Notes: generated from the letters alone by a model not told the origin. A stretch of 49,333 bases of DNA from an uncultured Erysipelotrichaceae bacterium (GCA_944327105.1 CALVGN010000007.1:1-49333); one strand, 5' to 3'. Counted from the first letter of the stretch, positions 8,707-20,906 are shown. Program-made: numbers and translations.

Positions 8707-10035
8707 ATGTCCAAATTCAGCGAAAAGTTTGAAAACGGCTTGATCGTCGTTGCTGAAAAAGTCGACAACAATAAGTACCTTGGTGCGATCAAGAATGCCT
8801 TTACCGCATTCATGCCCTTTATCATCGTCGGCTCTTTCGCGTCACTTTTCAACACCTTGATTTGTTCCACATCTACCGGTCTAGCTGCCATTGTCCCAGC
8901 TGCTGCCCAATTGGCACCAGCTTTCACGGCGGTCAACTATGCCACACTATCCATCATGGCTTTACCGATCTGCTATTTGATCGGTCTAGAAATGGCCAAA
9001 CGCAATAAAGTGCCAGAACACATTGGTGCGATCATTAGCTTATGCGCCTTTATTTGCGTGATCCCACAAACTGTTTCCGTCACGGTCGAAGGCTTGGCCG
9101 AAGCAGTGAGCGGCGGCGGTCTTCCAAGTGCAGCGATCGGTGCACAAGGTTTGTTCATCGCTATGTTCGTTTCACTATTGATCAGTGAGTTGTTTGCTAA
9201 ACTGATGAAGATCGATGCCATCAAGATCAAGATGCCACCATCTGTTCCAACCGCGATCTCTCAAAGTTTCAATACATTGATCCCGATCTTGATCTGCTTG
9301 TTAGTTGCTGGTATCGCTGGACAAGTGTTCTTCTTAGCGACCGGTACGTATATGAATGATTGGATCTACTCTGTCGTTCAAGCGCCACTTGAAGCATTGT
9401 TCCAAAGCCCGGTCGGTGCGATCGCATTGTTCGTTGCTGCTCAAGTATTCTGGTTCTTGGGTATCCATGGCAATATGATCATCACCCCGATCCGTAACCC
9501 ATTGATCGCTTCTGCATTGGCTGCGAACGTGGCTGCTGCCGCAGCAGGTCAAGTACCAAATCAACCGATCACATATGGTGCATTGGTCAGCTTCATCGTC
9601 GTTGGTGGTGCAGGTTTGGTCTTGTCATTGGTCATCGCATTGCTACTGTTCAGTAAACGTGAAGATGAACGCTCGATCGCAAAATTAGGATTGTTACCAG
9701 CGATCTTTGGTATCAGTGAACCTGTCGTATTTGGTTTACCGTTGGTATTGAACATTACTTATGCGATCCCATTCATTTTAGCGGGTGGTGTAGGTACCGG
9801 ATTGTTGTTATTAGCCACGAGTATCGGTTTTGTCCCATGTAATATCGTGGATGTCCCATTTGGATTCCCGATCGGTGTATCTGCATTCATCGGTCATGGT
9901 TGGCAAGGTGTCGTATTGCAATTGGTCATCTTAGCCGCTGGTGTGTTGTTATATACACCATTCGTATTGATCAGCAATCGTCAATATAAAAAAGAACAAG
10001 CTGCTAAAGCAGCAAGTGAAAAAGCCAATGGCTGA
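8707..10035 (+). CDS. PTS lactose/cellobiose-family EIIC permease
   Basis: The 442-residue integral membrane sugar transporter has about ten hydrophobic segments. Features of the family include the N-terminal amphipathic stretch (KFENGLIVVAEKVDNNKYLGAIKNAF), FMPFIIVGSF, FWFLGIHGNMIITPIRNP, and FGISEPVVFGLPLVLN, the conserved sugar-binding region. It imports and phosphorylates a beta-glucoside together with the EIIB and EIIA encoded just upstream. The start at 8707 follows AAGGAAGGGG; an upstream in-frame ATG at 8614 lacks a ribosome-binding site. A strong terminator follows. Confidence 0.94.
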   Translation: MSKFSEKFENGLIVVAEKVDNNKYLGAIKNAFTAFMPFIIVGSFASLFNTLICSTSTGLAAIVPAAAQLAPAFTAVNYATLSIMALPICYLIGLEMAKRNKVPEHIGAIISLCAFICVIPQTVSVTVEGLAEAVSGGGLPSAAIGAQGLFIAMFVSLLISELFAKLMKIDAIKIKMPPSVPTAISQSFNTLIPILICLLVAGIAGQVFFLATGTYMNDWIYSVVQAPLEALFQSPVGAIALFVAAQVFWFLGIHGNMIITPIRNPLIASALAANVAAAAAGQVPNQPITYGALVSFIVVGGAGLVLSLVIALLLFSKREDERSIAKLGLLPAIFGISEPVVFGLPLVLNITYAIPFILAGGVGTGLLLLATSIGFVPCNIVDVPFGFPIGVSAFIGHGWQGVVLQLVILAAGVLLYTPFVLISNRQYKKEQAAKAASEKANG

Positions 10036-10058
10036 TCGGTTGGTTTGATCCAACCATC

Positions 10059-11621
<1,563 letters not shown>

Positions 11622-11631
11622 TGGTTGAATC

Positions 11632-12564
11632 ATGGAAATCGCGTTATTGATTTTACAGTCCATCGTCTCTATGGCATTGATGATCATGGTCGGTGTGGTT
11701 TTGACCAAAGGGAAATGGATCCCGGCCAACATGGCGGATTATTTATCCAAGATCGTGATCTATGTGGTATTGCCATCCACGATCATCAATGCCTTTGCGA
11801 TCGAATTTACTCCACAAGTGATGACCAATATGATCTATGCGTTCATCATGGCATTGATCGCTAATATTATCTTAGTGGTCGTACCATCCCTATTGGCTAA
11901 ACCACTGCATTTGGATGCGATCGAAGTTGCTTCGATCGCCTATCCAAATTCTGGTGATATCTTGATCCCGATCGTGATCAGTGTGTTATCCAAAGAGATG
12001 CAAGTGTATTGTTGTGCGTATTTGGTGGTGCAATTGTGTTTTATGTTTACCCATGGCAATGCGTTGATCTCGGGGGAAAAGATCAAAAATCCGCTCGGGC
12101 TACTCAAAAATATCAATGTGATCGCGATCATCATTGGGTTTTGTTTGTTCATCTTTAATATCCATTTACCAAGTATCGTTGCGTCGACCATCAACAGCTT
12201 TGCCGCTATGGTCGCACCATTGAGCATGTTGGTGATCGGGTGTGCTATTGGTAATGCCAAGATCCGTGCACATTTATCCAATACACGTATCTATTGGATC
12301 GTCTTTGCGCGACAGATCATTTCACCGCTCATCTTTTTGCTGTTGATCAAGATCAGTAATGTGGCGTATTTGATCAATGATGGTAAAGCGGTATTGATGA
12401 TCGTCTTCATGGCCACATGTTCTTCCGCTGCTGCCACTATTGCCAATTTGGCCAGTGGATATGGTAAAGACGTCCAATATGCATCCATGATCAATGTCAT
12501 TGGTGTCACTGCATTGATCCTCACCATGCCATTAATGGTGTATTGCTATCAATTGTGGATCTAA
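11632..12564 (+). CDS. AEC-family (auxin efflux carrier-like) permease
   Basis: The 310-residue membrane protein has about ten hydrophobic segments. It shows the AEC features LTKGKWIPANMADYLSKIVIYVVLPSTIINAF near the N-terminus and a second similar half. Family members export organic acids or other small anions. Its position between two phospho-beta-glucosidase genes suggests handling of a fermentation product or aglycone, which is inference. The ATG lies inside a degenerate copy of the dispersed palindrome (TGGTTGAATCA) and has no obvious ribosome-binding site; it probably depends on read-through from the gene ending 10 nt before. Confidence 0.88.
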   Translation: MEIALLILQSIVSMALMIMVGVVLTKGKWIPANMADYLSKIVIYVVLPSTIINAFAIEFTPQVMTNMIYAFIMALIANIILVVVPSLLAKPLHLDAIEVASIAYPNSGDILIPIVISVLSKEMQVYCCAYLVVQLCFMFTHGNALISGEKIKNPLGLLKNINVIAIIIGFCLFIFNIHLPSIVASTINSFAAMVAPLSMLVIGCAIGNAKIRAHLSNTRIYWIVFARQIISPLIFLLLIKISNVAYLINDGKAVLMIVFMATCSSAAATIANLASGYGKDVQYASMINVIGVTALILTMPLMVYCYQLWI

Positions 12565-12575
12565 CCACTATTTAA

Positions 12576-14054
<1,479 letters not shown>

Positions 14055-14064
14055 TCGGAACCAA

Positions 14065-14100
14065 GGGATATTATGGTTGGACCATAATATCCCCTTTTTT
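14065..14100 (+). terminator. Terminator whose stem-loop is built around the dispersed palindrome
   Basis: GGGATATTATGG pairs with CCATAATATCCC and six or more Ts follow. The apical part is the TGGTTGGACCA motif (14074-14084). Confidence 0.88.
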
Positions 14101-14146
14101 ATGGTTGGATGACAGGATTTTGTGAATTTCGACATAATTAACTTTT

Positions 14147-14188
14147 TTAGCACTCTACTCTTGCAAGTGCTAAAAGTGGTGTTACAAT
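14147..14188 (+). promoter_or_regulatory. CIRCE operator and promoter of the hsp20 pair
   Basis: TTAGCACTC (14147-14155), 9 nt, then AAGTGCTAA (14165-14173): the HrcA-binding CIRCE palindrome with one mismatch. It overlaps a -35 (TTGCAA, 14161-14166) that is 16 nt from a -10 (TACAAT, 14183-14188). HrcA would block RNA polymerase until heat stress. Confidence 0.9.
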
Positions 14189-14267
14189 ATAAGGGTAACC
14201 AGAAAGGAAACCTTCTGATGAATGGATAAGCTCCATAGTAAAGAAAGAAAAGCTGAGGTGAAGATTT
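14189..14267 (+). other. Leader of the first hsp20 mRNA
   Basis: The ~75-nt leader contains a short hairpin (AGAAAGG-AAA-CCTTCT, about 14201-14217) and ends with a GAGGTGA ribosome-binding site. A thermosensor role is possible but unsupported beyond the hairpin. Confidence 0.3.
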
Positions 14268-14693
14268 ATGAAGTATGTTCCAACATTATTCGATGTACTC
14301 GACAACGCCTTCAATGACGCTTTCGCCAATGATTCCTGGTTTACCCGTCGCAACAATCTGATGAAAACCGATATCCATCAAAAAGACGGTAAGTATCTGA
14401 TCGAAGTCGATTTACCAGGGTATGCTAAGGATGATATCCAACTGGATCTGAAAAACGGTTATCTGACCATTGCGGCACATCATGATACCAATGATCAAAC
14501 CAAAGATGAAAAAGGCAATGTGATCCGTACTGAACGTTCGTTTGGTTCCGCCACCCGTAGTTTCTATGTGGGTGAAGATGTCAAGCCCACAGATGTGACT
14601 GCAAAGTTTGAAAACGGTGTATTGACATTGACCGTACCGGATACCAGTAACCAACAGATCGAAACCAAATCCGATCCGATCGCCATTGAATAG
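14268..14693 (+). CDS. Hsp20/alpha-crystallin small heat shock protein (first copy)
   Basis: The 141-residue protein has a short N-terminal region (VPTLFDVLDNAFNDAF) and a central alpha-crystallin domain with YLIEVDLPGYAKDDIQLDLKNGYLTI. Near the end are GVLTLTVP and a C-terminal tail in which the usual I-x-I anchor is only loosely kept. Small Hsps hold unfolding proteins for refolding by other chaperones. Control by CIRCE puts it in the HrcA regulon. It is followed within 34 nt by a close paralogue. Confidence 0.95.
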   Translation: MKYVPTLFDVLDNAFNDAFANDSWFTRRNNLMKTDIHQKDGKYLIEVDLPGYAKDDIQLDLKNGYLTIAAHHDTNDQTKDEKGNVIRTERSFGSATRSFYVGEDVKPTDVTAKFENGVLTLTVPDTSNQQIETKSDPIAIE

Positions 14694-14727
14694 TATGGCT
14701 TAACCATAGAAAGAAGAGGTAAAAATT

Positions 14728-15141
14728 ATGCGTTATTATCCATCTGTATTCGACATGTTCGATGATTTCTTCAACGATTCATATACACCGGCGTATTCCA
14801 AACGCGATGTGATGCGTACCGATATCCACGAAAAGGATGGACAGTACTTGTTAGAGGTGGAATTACCCGGTTATACCAAGGAAGATATCAAACTTGATCT
14901 TAAAGATGGTTATCTGACCATCAATGCATCCCATGGTTCAACCAATGAAGATAAGGATGATAAAGGGAATGTGATCCGTAGTGAACGTCGCTTTGGTTCC
15001 GCCACCCGTAGTTTCTATGTGGGTGAAAACGTGAAAAGCGAAGATATCAAAGCGCGTTTCAACAATGGTATCTTGGAATTGAGTGTACCGAGCAACAAAC
15101 AACCCAAAGTCGAAGAAAATACCCGGATCATGATCGAGTAA
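14728..15141 (+). CDS. Hsp20/alpha-crystallin small heat shock protein (second copy)
   Basis: The 137-residue tandem paralogue of the preceding gene shares long identical stretches (for example GSATRSFYVGE and the YLLEVELPGYTKEDIKLDLKDGYLTI block). It looks like a local duplication that has diverged mainly at the N-terminus (YYPSVFDMFDDFFNDSY). The ribosome-binding site AGAAGAGG lies before the ATG. It is transcribed from the same CIRCE-controlled promoter and ends at a strong terminator. The two may form mixed oligomers, which is inference. Confidence 0.95.
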   Translation: MRYYPSVFDMFDDFFNDSYTPAYSKRDVMRTDIHEKDGQYLLEVELPGYTKEDIKLDLKDGYLTINASHGSTNEDKDDKGNVIRSERRFGSATRSFYVGENVKSEDIKARFNNGILELSVPSNKQPKVEENTRIMIE

Positions 15142-15156
15142 TGGTTCAAACCATGA

Positions 15157-15197
15157 CAGGGAGGAATTGATCGTAAGATCAATTCCTCCCTGTTTTT
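15157..15197 (+). terminator. Strong terminator after the hsp20 pair
   Basis: Perfect 16-bp arms starting CAGGGAGGAATTGATC, GTAA loop, followed by TTTTT. Confidence 0.93.
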
Positions 15198-15232
15198 ATA
15201 TGGATTTCACCAAAATATGATATGGTTGAACC

Positions 15233-15724
15233 ATGAGTGATATTCAAACATTATTTATCAAGGAAAAATTATTTTCCTGGTTTGACAACTATGATGTCTA
15301 TGATGAATTCGAAAACCCTGTTTATACCGTCAAGGGTCAATTGGCCTGGGGACATAAATTCAACATTTATGATGCGACCACCGATCAACATGTTGCGACC
15401 ATCAAACAGGAACTGTTAACGTTTCTTCCTCGGTTTACCGTTTGTATACTTGACCATGAAGTTGGAACCATCACCAAAGAGTTGACCTTGTTCAAACCAC
15501 GATTTGAGATCGACTTCATGAACTGGCACGTGGAAGGGGATCTACTTGGTTATAACTATACGATCTATGATGATCTTGGTTCGACCATCGCCATCATTTC
15601 CAAAGCCATATTAAGCTGGAGTGATACCTATCGCATCGATGTCCATGATCCCAATGACATGCTCGCCAGTTTATGTCTGGTTTTAGCCATCGATGCGATC
15701 ATCTGTGATCAAACCCGATCATAA
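15233..15724 (+). CDS. LURP-one-related / YxjI-like protein
   Basis: The 163-residue protein is predicted to be almost all beta strand, with the LURP-one (Tubby/scramblase-like) pattern: FIKEKLFSWFDNYDVYDEFENPVYTVKG, then repeated units such as KFNIYDATTDQHVATIKQE and YTIYDDLGSTIAIISKA. The fold is a 12-strand barrel round a central helix; function in bacteria is unknown. The ATG is part of a motif copy (TGGTTGAACCA, 15223-15233, its last A is the A of ATG). No ribosome-binding site is visible, so a leaderless or unusual initiation is possible. The next gene starts 13 nt after its stop. Confidence 0.85.
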   Translation: MSDIQTLFIKEKLFSWFDNYDVYDEFENPVYTVKGQLAWGHKFNIYDATTDQHVATIKQELLTFLPRFTVCILDHEVGTITKELTLFKPRFEIDFMNWHVEGDLLGYNYTIYDDLGSTIAIISKAILSWSDTYRIDVHDPNDMLASLCLVLAIDAIICDQTRS

Positions 15725-15737
15725 TTAGGAGATAACC

Positions 15738-16499
15738 ATGGATGCTTTGATCGTTTTATTCATTATTTTAGGACTAGGCGGTATGATCATTTCTTGGTTG
15801 CTTGAAGCGATCCAATTTGCTGCGTTTTGGGGTGTTATTTTCGCATTGATCGTTGTGGTTGACCGCTTATTGAAAAAACGTAAGGAAGCGAAGGCACAAA
15901 TCAAAAGCAATGTCGCATTGCCGGGAATCAATCGGCCACGCAGTGAAGATCATCTTTTGGATATGCAACTGCGTTTGAAAAACGCAGCAGCATATCGCAT
16001 TGAACAGCAAACCAGATTTAGAGCCAAAGCCATGGCTAATCCCATTTATGTCATGGTTGAACCAAGTGACAATGAGCGGGATATACGTTCGTTTATCATG
16101 ATGGATAAACGGCATGAAATCATTTTCGACGGATCGATCGGATATGATGCGGATGGTTTGAACCATCGTTTCGGATATTATCGACCACAAATACGTAAAG
16201 TATTGGATGCTGCCACATGCTTGATCAGCTATGACGCGGAAGATCTATTGCATCGTTTAAGATTCAATGGCATCTCATTCGATGGGTATACGATTTCAGT
16301 TGGTGAGGATTTTGCGCGCTACAACGGATCATGGGATCATTATTTCAATGATTTCAAACAGATGTCATTTGCTCAATGTGAAACATTCTTTGGTTTGGAC
16401 CGTACGAATGATCTGGGTGAACAGTGTGATCATTTGATCCAAATTACTGCAAAGATGATTCAAGAAAAACAGATCACAGTTAAAATAACCAAAGAATAA
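15738..16499 (+). CDS. Membrane-anchored protein of unknown function
   Basis: The 253-residue product starts with one or two hydrophobic segments (about 2-45: LIVLFIILGLGGMIISWLL, then AAFWGVIFALIVVVDRLL). A basic stretch follows (KKRKEAKAQIK), and then a soluble domain without recognised motifs. By the positive-inside rule the C-terminal domain should be cytosolic. AGGAG lies 9 nt before the ATG. It probably shares a transcript with the LURP-one-like gene. A motif-based terminator follows. Family not recognised. Confidence 0.75.
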   Translation: MDALIVLFIILGLGGMIISWLLEAIQFAAFWGVIFALIVVVDRLLKKRKEAKAQIKSNVALPGINRPRSEDHLLDMQLRLKNAAAYRIEQQTRFRAKAMANPIYVMVEPSDNERDIRSFIMMDKRHEIIFDGSIGYDADGLNHRFGYYRPQIRKVLDAATCLISYDAEDLLHRLRFNGISFDGYTISVGEDFARYNGSWDHYFNDFKQMSFAQCETFFGLDRTNDLGEQCDHLIQITAKMIQEKQITVKITKE

Positions 16500-16524
16500 A
16501 GGTGGTTGAACCACCTTTTCTTTT
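16498..16524 (+). terminator. Terminator formed by a motif copy
   Basis: AAAGGTGGTTGAACCACCTTT is a self-complementary hairpin made almost entirely of the TGGTTGAACCA palindrome (16503-16513), followed by TTTTCTTTT. It lies between convergent genes. Confidence 0.75.
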
Positions 16525-16527
16525 GGC

Positions 16528-17514
16528 CTATTCATCGATAAACATCATATTGGGGAATATATTTTCCATGGTTGAATCATCGTAATGCTGGTCGATCCAT
16601 ACCGCTAAACCATTCTGTGGTGTGATCCCATCATCCCTTCTTGTCCAACGATATACCACGATCCCAGTAAATATCGAATTGAACAACATGAAAACCACCA
16701 ATATCCAACTGAGGATCTTCCCGACCTTATTGGGGATCAATAAGATCCATACACTCATGCGCGGATAGATGGTTTTGATCCACAAAATACCCAATATTCC
16801 CCAAAACAAGGAGTATAAAAGGCAAATGCGCCCATCCAGATTAAATGGAAAACGTGAATAGTCCCATGAAACCGATCCGAATACCATTTCCTGAAACCAC
16901 GAACACAAATATTCGATGATACTGCCCACGACAAATCCACCAAAAAAGGCATGGGAAGCCGAGCGGTTTCTGAATTTATATAGGGTATAGCTTAACGCCA
17001 ATGCGCCCAATCCATACACCAGATTGAATGGTCCGATCAATAAGCCGGTACGGCTTTCATAATGCCCACGGGTGATCAGACAGAAAATGGTTTCGATTAC
17101 CACACCCCCAAAGCAACCGATAAAAAAGATCCAGAATAATTTGTAGAAATTCAACCCACGGGTGAAATGGTTGGTGATCTTTTCCTGATAGTCGATCTCA
17201 CTGTTGGGTTCCGTCGGTTTGAAGAACCGACGGCCTTTCTTGAGCTGGTTGTGCCACTTGGTATATTCCTTGATCTGTGTATTGATTTCATCGGAGAGAT
17301 GTTCGCAGGTTTCATGGGCGGCTAAATAGAAAGAAGAGGCGTTGGATAAGGCGTTGGCGATATCGAGTAATTTGGACCGACGATCGTCATCCATGGAGCC
17401 ATCGGTGGCATCGATGGCTAAATCATCGAGTTGTTTGCGCACCAATGTTTTGGTGTGATCGATGAAGTGTTGATTGGATGGCTTGAGTTGTTCGAATTCA
17501 TCTTTCAGTTTCAT
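16528..17514 (-). CDS. Membrane protein with CmpB (putative ABC-transporter type IV) domain
   Basis: The 328-residue protein has a soluble helical N-terminal part (about 1-125, coiled-coil-like) and then a CmpB domain of five to six membrane segments. Diagnostic pieces are FFIGCFGGVVIETIFCLITRGHYESRTGLLIGPFNLVYGLGAL, the EYLCSWFQEMVFGSVSWDYSRFPFNLDGRICLLYSLFWG block and a final hydrophobic helix. The domain's function is not established. The gene follows the GNAT gene by 3 nt with GAGGA before the ATG, so the two are an operon. A second CmpB protein is encoded at 24087. Confidence 0.85.
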   Translation of the reverse strand: MKLKDEFEQLKPSNQHFIDHTKTLVRKQLDDLAIDATDGSMDDDRRSKLLDIANALSNASSFYLAAHETCEHLSDEINTQIKEYTKWHNQLKKGRRFFKPTEPNSEIDYQEKITNHFTRGLNFYKLFWIFFIGCFGGVVIETIFCLITRGHYESRTGLLIGPFNLVYGLGALALSYTLYKFRNRSASHAFFGGFVVGSIIEYLCSWFQEMVFGSVSWDYSRFPFNLDGRICLLYSLFWGILGILWIKTIYPRMSVWILLIPNKVGKILSWILVVFMLFNSIFTGIVVYRWTRRDDGITPQNGLAVWIDQHYDDSTMENIFPNMMFIDE

Positions 17515-17517
17515 GAT

Positions 17518-18084
17518 TTAATCCTCAGGTTTTATGGTTGAACCAATATAGATTGGATGGAGCATCTGGGTAAATGATTTGCCATAGGCGGTTTGGTAGG
17601 CATGGACATAATCATCGAATGAAATGGGAACACCATTGGTCAATATCAGATAATCCACATGATACAGGTTGACCAACATATGGGAGTCAGTGAAACCATT
17701 TTTGATATAAAAGTCATATCGTTTTTGACGTTGGTCTGCATTACTGGCACAGGGATCCGGTGCTTCGATTTCTAAAAAAAGCGGTTGGTTTTGATACATG
17801 GTCAACACATGTTTTAGGATGGTTGAACCATATCCTTTATGTTGATGCGCTGGATCAATGGCCAGATAATCGAAGATATCGAATCGATCCCCTTTGGAAA
17901 AAATGGTCAAACCAATGAATGTATTGGTTTTTACAATCGCATAGATGTTGACTTGATCCACCTTCGCTTTATCCAATAATGTATCCATATCGCGGCGTTC
18001 CAAAATTGGAAACGATTGGGTATAGAGAGTGTGGATATGGTTGAACCATGGGTTGTTTTTATCGTCGATACGTATAAATTCCAT
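17518..18084 (-). CDS. GNAT-family N-acetyltransferase
   Basis: The 188-residue protein has the acetyl-CoA binding region DYLAIDPAHQHKGYGSTILKHVL (motif A, with the Q/R-x-x-G-x-G/A-like QHKGYGS). Upstream is the IFIG-like strand NTFIGLTIFSKGDRF, and the C-terminal part (KRYDFYIKNGFTDS) is also typical. It transfers an acetyl group to an amine, with an unknown acceptor. It is first gene of a two-gene minus-strand unit with the CmpB membrane protein. Motif copies lie inside it (17820-17830, 17904-17914) and over the start region (18038-18048). Confidence 0.9.
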   Translation of the reverse strand: MEFIRIDDKNNPWFNHIHTLYTQSFPILERRDMDTLLDKAKVDQVNIYAIVKTNTFIGLTIFSKGDRFDIFDYLAIDPAHQHKGYGSTILKHVLTMYQNQPLFLEIEAPDPCASNADQRQKRYDFYIKNGFTDSHMLVNLYHVDYLILTNGVPISFDDYVHAYQTAYGKSFTQMLHPIYIGSTIKPED

Positions 18085-18190
18085 AGATTCATTCTATTCC
18101 CGAAGCGAACCTTAAGCAAATTTGACACGCCTATGGAAAACAGCAAAAATAATGTTTTGGTTTAGACCATCATCTGATATGGTTGAAACC

Positions 18191-18925
18191 ATGAAAGATA
18201 TCCAATCCTTATTTAAAAACAAATCCGTCATGATCTTTGACATGGATGGAACACTGATCGACTCTGTTGGTATATGGAATGCAGTGGATGAAACCTTCAT
18301 CCAAACCATTCGTAACGATGGTTCGACCATCATCAAAGAAGATATCCAAACCAATCGTGATCGCATCATAACCTTGAATCATGATCAGATCGATCCCTAT
18401 GGATGTTACTTTTTATATCTGAAAGATCTGTATCAATCTTCATATGGTTTAGACCAATTGCATCGATTGCGTTATGAAATCGCTGATCGCTATCTCAAAG
18501 AGAAAGTGGATTATAAACCACACGCCGATCGGTTTATCAAATTATTAAAATCCAAGGGATACCATCTGGCCATCGCCACAACCACCAAACGCCGCAATAT
18601 GGATATTTATCGAACGGTCAATACCAATATCATTTCTAAAGCCAATATCGATGACTATTTCGAAGTGGTCTATACCCGAGAGGATGCGACCAAGATCAAG
18701 CCCGATCCTCAGATCTATCTAAAAGTCATGGATGATTTTGGTGTAACCAATGATCAATGTCTGGTTTTCGAAGATTCTTTGATCGGCATCCAGGCAGCAG
18801 TGGCTGCCGGTATGGATTCCATCGTGATCCATGATCCCTATAGTGAACAGGATAAAGATCGGTTGATGGCGTTAGCCGATGCGTATGTCAGTGGTTATGA
18901 TGCATTGATCAGTTGCATCGAATAA
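18191..18925 (+). CDS. HAD-superfamily phosphatase (beta-phosphoglucomutase-like)
   Basis: From ATG 18191 the product has 244 residues. Motif I is FDMDGTLIDS (D17, D19), motif II is IATTTK, motif III Lys is in KIKPDPQIYL, and motif IV is LVFEDSLIGIQAAVAAGM. The helical cap inserted after motif I puts it with beta-phosphoglucomutase/phosphoglycolate phosphatase-like enzymes; the substrate is unknown. The longer frame from 18122 adds residues of unlike character. The start is preceded by a 4-nt-spacer motif variant and TATGGT (18178-18183), with no ribosome-binding site, so the mRNA may be leaderless. Confidence 0.88.
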   Translation: MKDIQSLFKNKSVMIFDMDGTLIDSVGIWNAVDETFIQTIRNDGSTIIKEDIQTNRDRIITLNHDQIDPYGCYFLYLKDLYQSSYGLDQLHRLRYEIADRYLKEKVDYKPHADRFIKLLKSKGYHLAIATTTKRRNMDIYRTVNTNIISKANIDDYFEVVYTREDATKIKPDPQIYLKVMDDFGVTNDQCLVFEDSLIGIQAAVAAGMDSIVIHDPYSEQDKDRLMALADAYVSGYDALISCIE

Positions 18926-18960
18926 AAACCAGCAGATGTTTTTAAACATCTGCTGGTTTT
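18925..18960 (+). terminator. Bidirectional terminator between the HAD gene and htpG
   Basis: AAAACCAGCAGATGTTT and AAACATCTGCTGGTTTT pair perfectly; the ends give T tracts on both strands. The flanking genes are convergent. Confidence 0.92.
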
Positions 18961-18963
18961 GTG

Positions 18964-20865
18964 TTATTGATTGGCTTTGATCATCAATTCAGTGATCTTA
19001 TTGGTATAGGAAACAGGATCCTCAATGGTCAAACCATCGATCAATCGTGCTTGATCATACAAGACATCGGCATAATCATTGATTTGATCCGGAGCGGAAT
19101 CAAAGATTTTCTGTAATGTTTTGAACAAGTCATGATTGGGATTGATCTCCAATACCGTGGTGGCCTTGACATTATTTTTGACCGGTCCGGCATTCAAGAC
19201 TTTTTCCATCTCCAATGACACACCATCTTCAGCAACTAAGCAGACTGGATGGCTTTTGAGTCGATCGGAAAGGCGGACTTCCTTGACTTTGTCTTTGAGC
19301 GCTTCGCTCATTTTCTCCAATAAGCCTTTGTTAGCATGGGCCAGTTCTTCTCGTGCTTTCTTTTCTTCCTCACTGTCGAGATCCAGATTGCCTTTATTGA
19401 CGCTCTTGAAATCTTTTTCGGCGTAATTGTGCATCATCATGATGGCGAATTCATCCACGTCATCCATGAAGTAGAGCACTTCATAACCTTTTTCCAGGAT
19501 CTTTTCCATTTGTGGTAAGGCTTTGATTGCAGCGATGGTTGGACCACAGGCATAGTAGATTTCTTTTTGGTCTTCTTTCATGCGATCTACATATTCTTTT
19601 AAGGTGGTATAACCATCATTATTGGTGGATTTGAACAATAATAGATCCTGCAAGGTTTCCTTGGCTGCACCATAGTTGGCGTAGACACCGTATTTAATGG
19701 TCAAACCAAAGTTATCCCAGAACTTCTCATAGTCTTCTCGCTCATTTTTGAGCATATCTTCCAAGTAACGTTTGATCTTTTTTTCCAATGATGTTTTCAA
19801 TTGCTTGACTTGGTAGTCTTGTTGCAATAACTCACGGGAGATATTCAAATTCAGATCATCGCTGTCGACCAATCCTTTGACAAAACGGAAGTGGTCGGGC
19901 AACAGATCCTTGGCACAATCCATGATGTAGACGCCTTTGCAATATAACTGTAATGACCCTTGATAATCGGAATTATAGAAGTTATACGGAACCTGGCTTG
20001 GGATATACAGCAAGGCAGTATAGGAGACATTGCCTTCGACGGAATAGTGATAGATCTTGAAGGGGTCCTGCCAGTCCATGAATTTGTCTTTATAGAACTC
20101 ATTGTACTGTTCCGTGGTGATGTCACTCTTGTCTTTTTTCCATAAAGGAACCATGGAATTCAAGGTCTGCATCTCTTTGACGGTTTCGTATTCCGGGGTT
20201 TCCCCTTCTTTGGGTTCACCCTTGGGTTTGCTCACTTCACATTCCATCTGGATGGGATAGCGGACATAGTCACTGTATTTGCTGACTAGGGATTTGATTT
20301 CATATTCTTCCAGATAGTGGGAATAATTCATTTCATCCGTATCGGCTTTCAAATGCAGGGTGATGGTGGTACCAATGGGTGCTTCATCCATCTTTTCGAT
20401 GGTATAACCATCGGCACCTTCACTTTTCCATTGATAGGTATCACAGCCTTCTTTATGACTGAGTACGGTAATGGTATCCGCCACGATAAAGGCAGAGTAG
20501 AACCCAACACCGAATTGACCGATGATATCCACATCAGACGTATTGGCTTCTACTTGCTTTTTGAAATCTTCACTGCCGCTTTTGGCAATGGTTCCCAAAT
20601 TGGATTCCAGTTCCTTTTCATCCATACCGATCCCGTTATCGGTGATGGTCAATGTTCGATTTTCTTTGTTTGGGGTCAAGGTGATCTTCAAAGTGGAACG
20701 GTCGATCGCGGCATTGTTGGTCAATGCCATGTAATAGCGTTTGTCCAGTGCGTCAGAAGCATTGGAGATCAGTTCTCTTAAGAATATGTCACTGTTGGTA
20801 TAGATGGAGTTGATCATCATATTCAACAGTCGTTTGGATTCAGATTTGAATTGTTTTTTGCTCAT
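18964..20865 (-). CDS. htpG: Molecular chaperone HtpG (bacterial Hsp90)
   Basis: The 633-residue protein is full-length HtpG. The N-terminal GHKL ATPase domain has ELISNASDALDK, ITDNGIGMDEKELESNLGTIAKSGS and GQFGVGFYSAFIVAD. The middle domain has VDSDDLNLNISRELLQQ, with the catalytic-loop Arg, and a C-terminal dimerisation domain follows. It assists folding of client proteins in the cytosol using ATP. AAAGGAGG before the ATG fixes the start. A CIRCE operator and a good sigmaA promoter lie immediately upstream, so HrcA control is expected. Divergent from rnmV. Confidence 0.97.
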   Translation of the reverse strand: MSKKQFKSESKRLLNMMINSIYTNSDIFLRELISNASDALDKRYYMALTNNAAIDRSTLKITLTPNKENRTLTITDNGIGMDEKELESNLGTIAKSGSEDFKKQVEANTSDVDIIGQFGVGFYSAFIVADTITVLSHKEGCDTYQWKSEGADGYTIEKMDEAPIGTTITLHLKADTDEMNYSHYLEEYEIKSLVSKYSDYVRYPIQMECEVSKPKGEPKEGETPEYETVKEMQTLNSMVPLWKKDKSDITTEQYNEFYKDKFMDWQDPFKIYHYSVEGNVSYTALLYIPSQVPYNFYNSDYQGSLQLYCKGVYIMDCAKDLLPDHFRFVKGLVDSDDLNLNISRELLQQDYQVKQLKTSLEKKIKRYLEDMLKNEREDYEKFWDNFGLTIKYGVYANYGAAKETLQDLLLFKSTNNDGYTTLKEYVDRMKEDQKEIYYACGPTIAAIKALPQMEKILEKGYEVLYFMDDVDEFAIMMMHNYAEKDFKSVNKGNLDLDSEEEKKAREELAHANKGLLEKMSEALKDKVKEVRLSDRLKSHPVCLVAEDGVSLEMEKVLNAGPVKNNVKATTVLEINPNHDLFKTLQKIFDSAPDQINDYADVLYDQARLIDGLTIEDPVSYTNKITELMIKANQ

Positions 20866-20878
20866 TCTATTTCCTCCT

Positions 20879-20905
20879 TTGGCACTCTCGATGAGCGACT
20901 GCTAA
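20879..20905 (-). promoter_or_regulatory. CIRCE operator upstream of htpG
   Basis: TTGGCACTC (20879-20887), 9 nt, GACTGCTAA (20897-20905): the CIRCE palindrome with one mismatch in each arm. It covers the expected transcription start and the 5' leader of htpG, ending where the ribosome-binding site begins. Confidence 0.85.
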
Positions 20906-20906
20906 A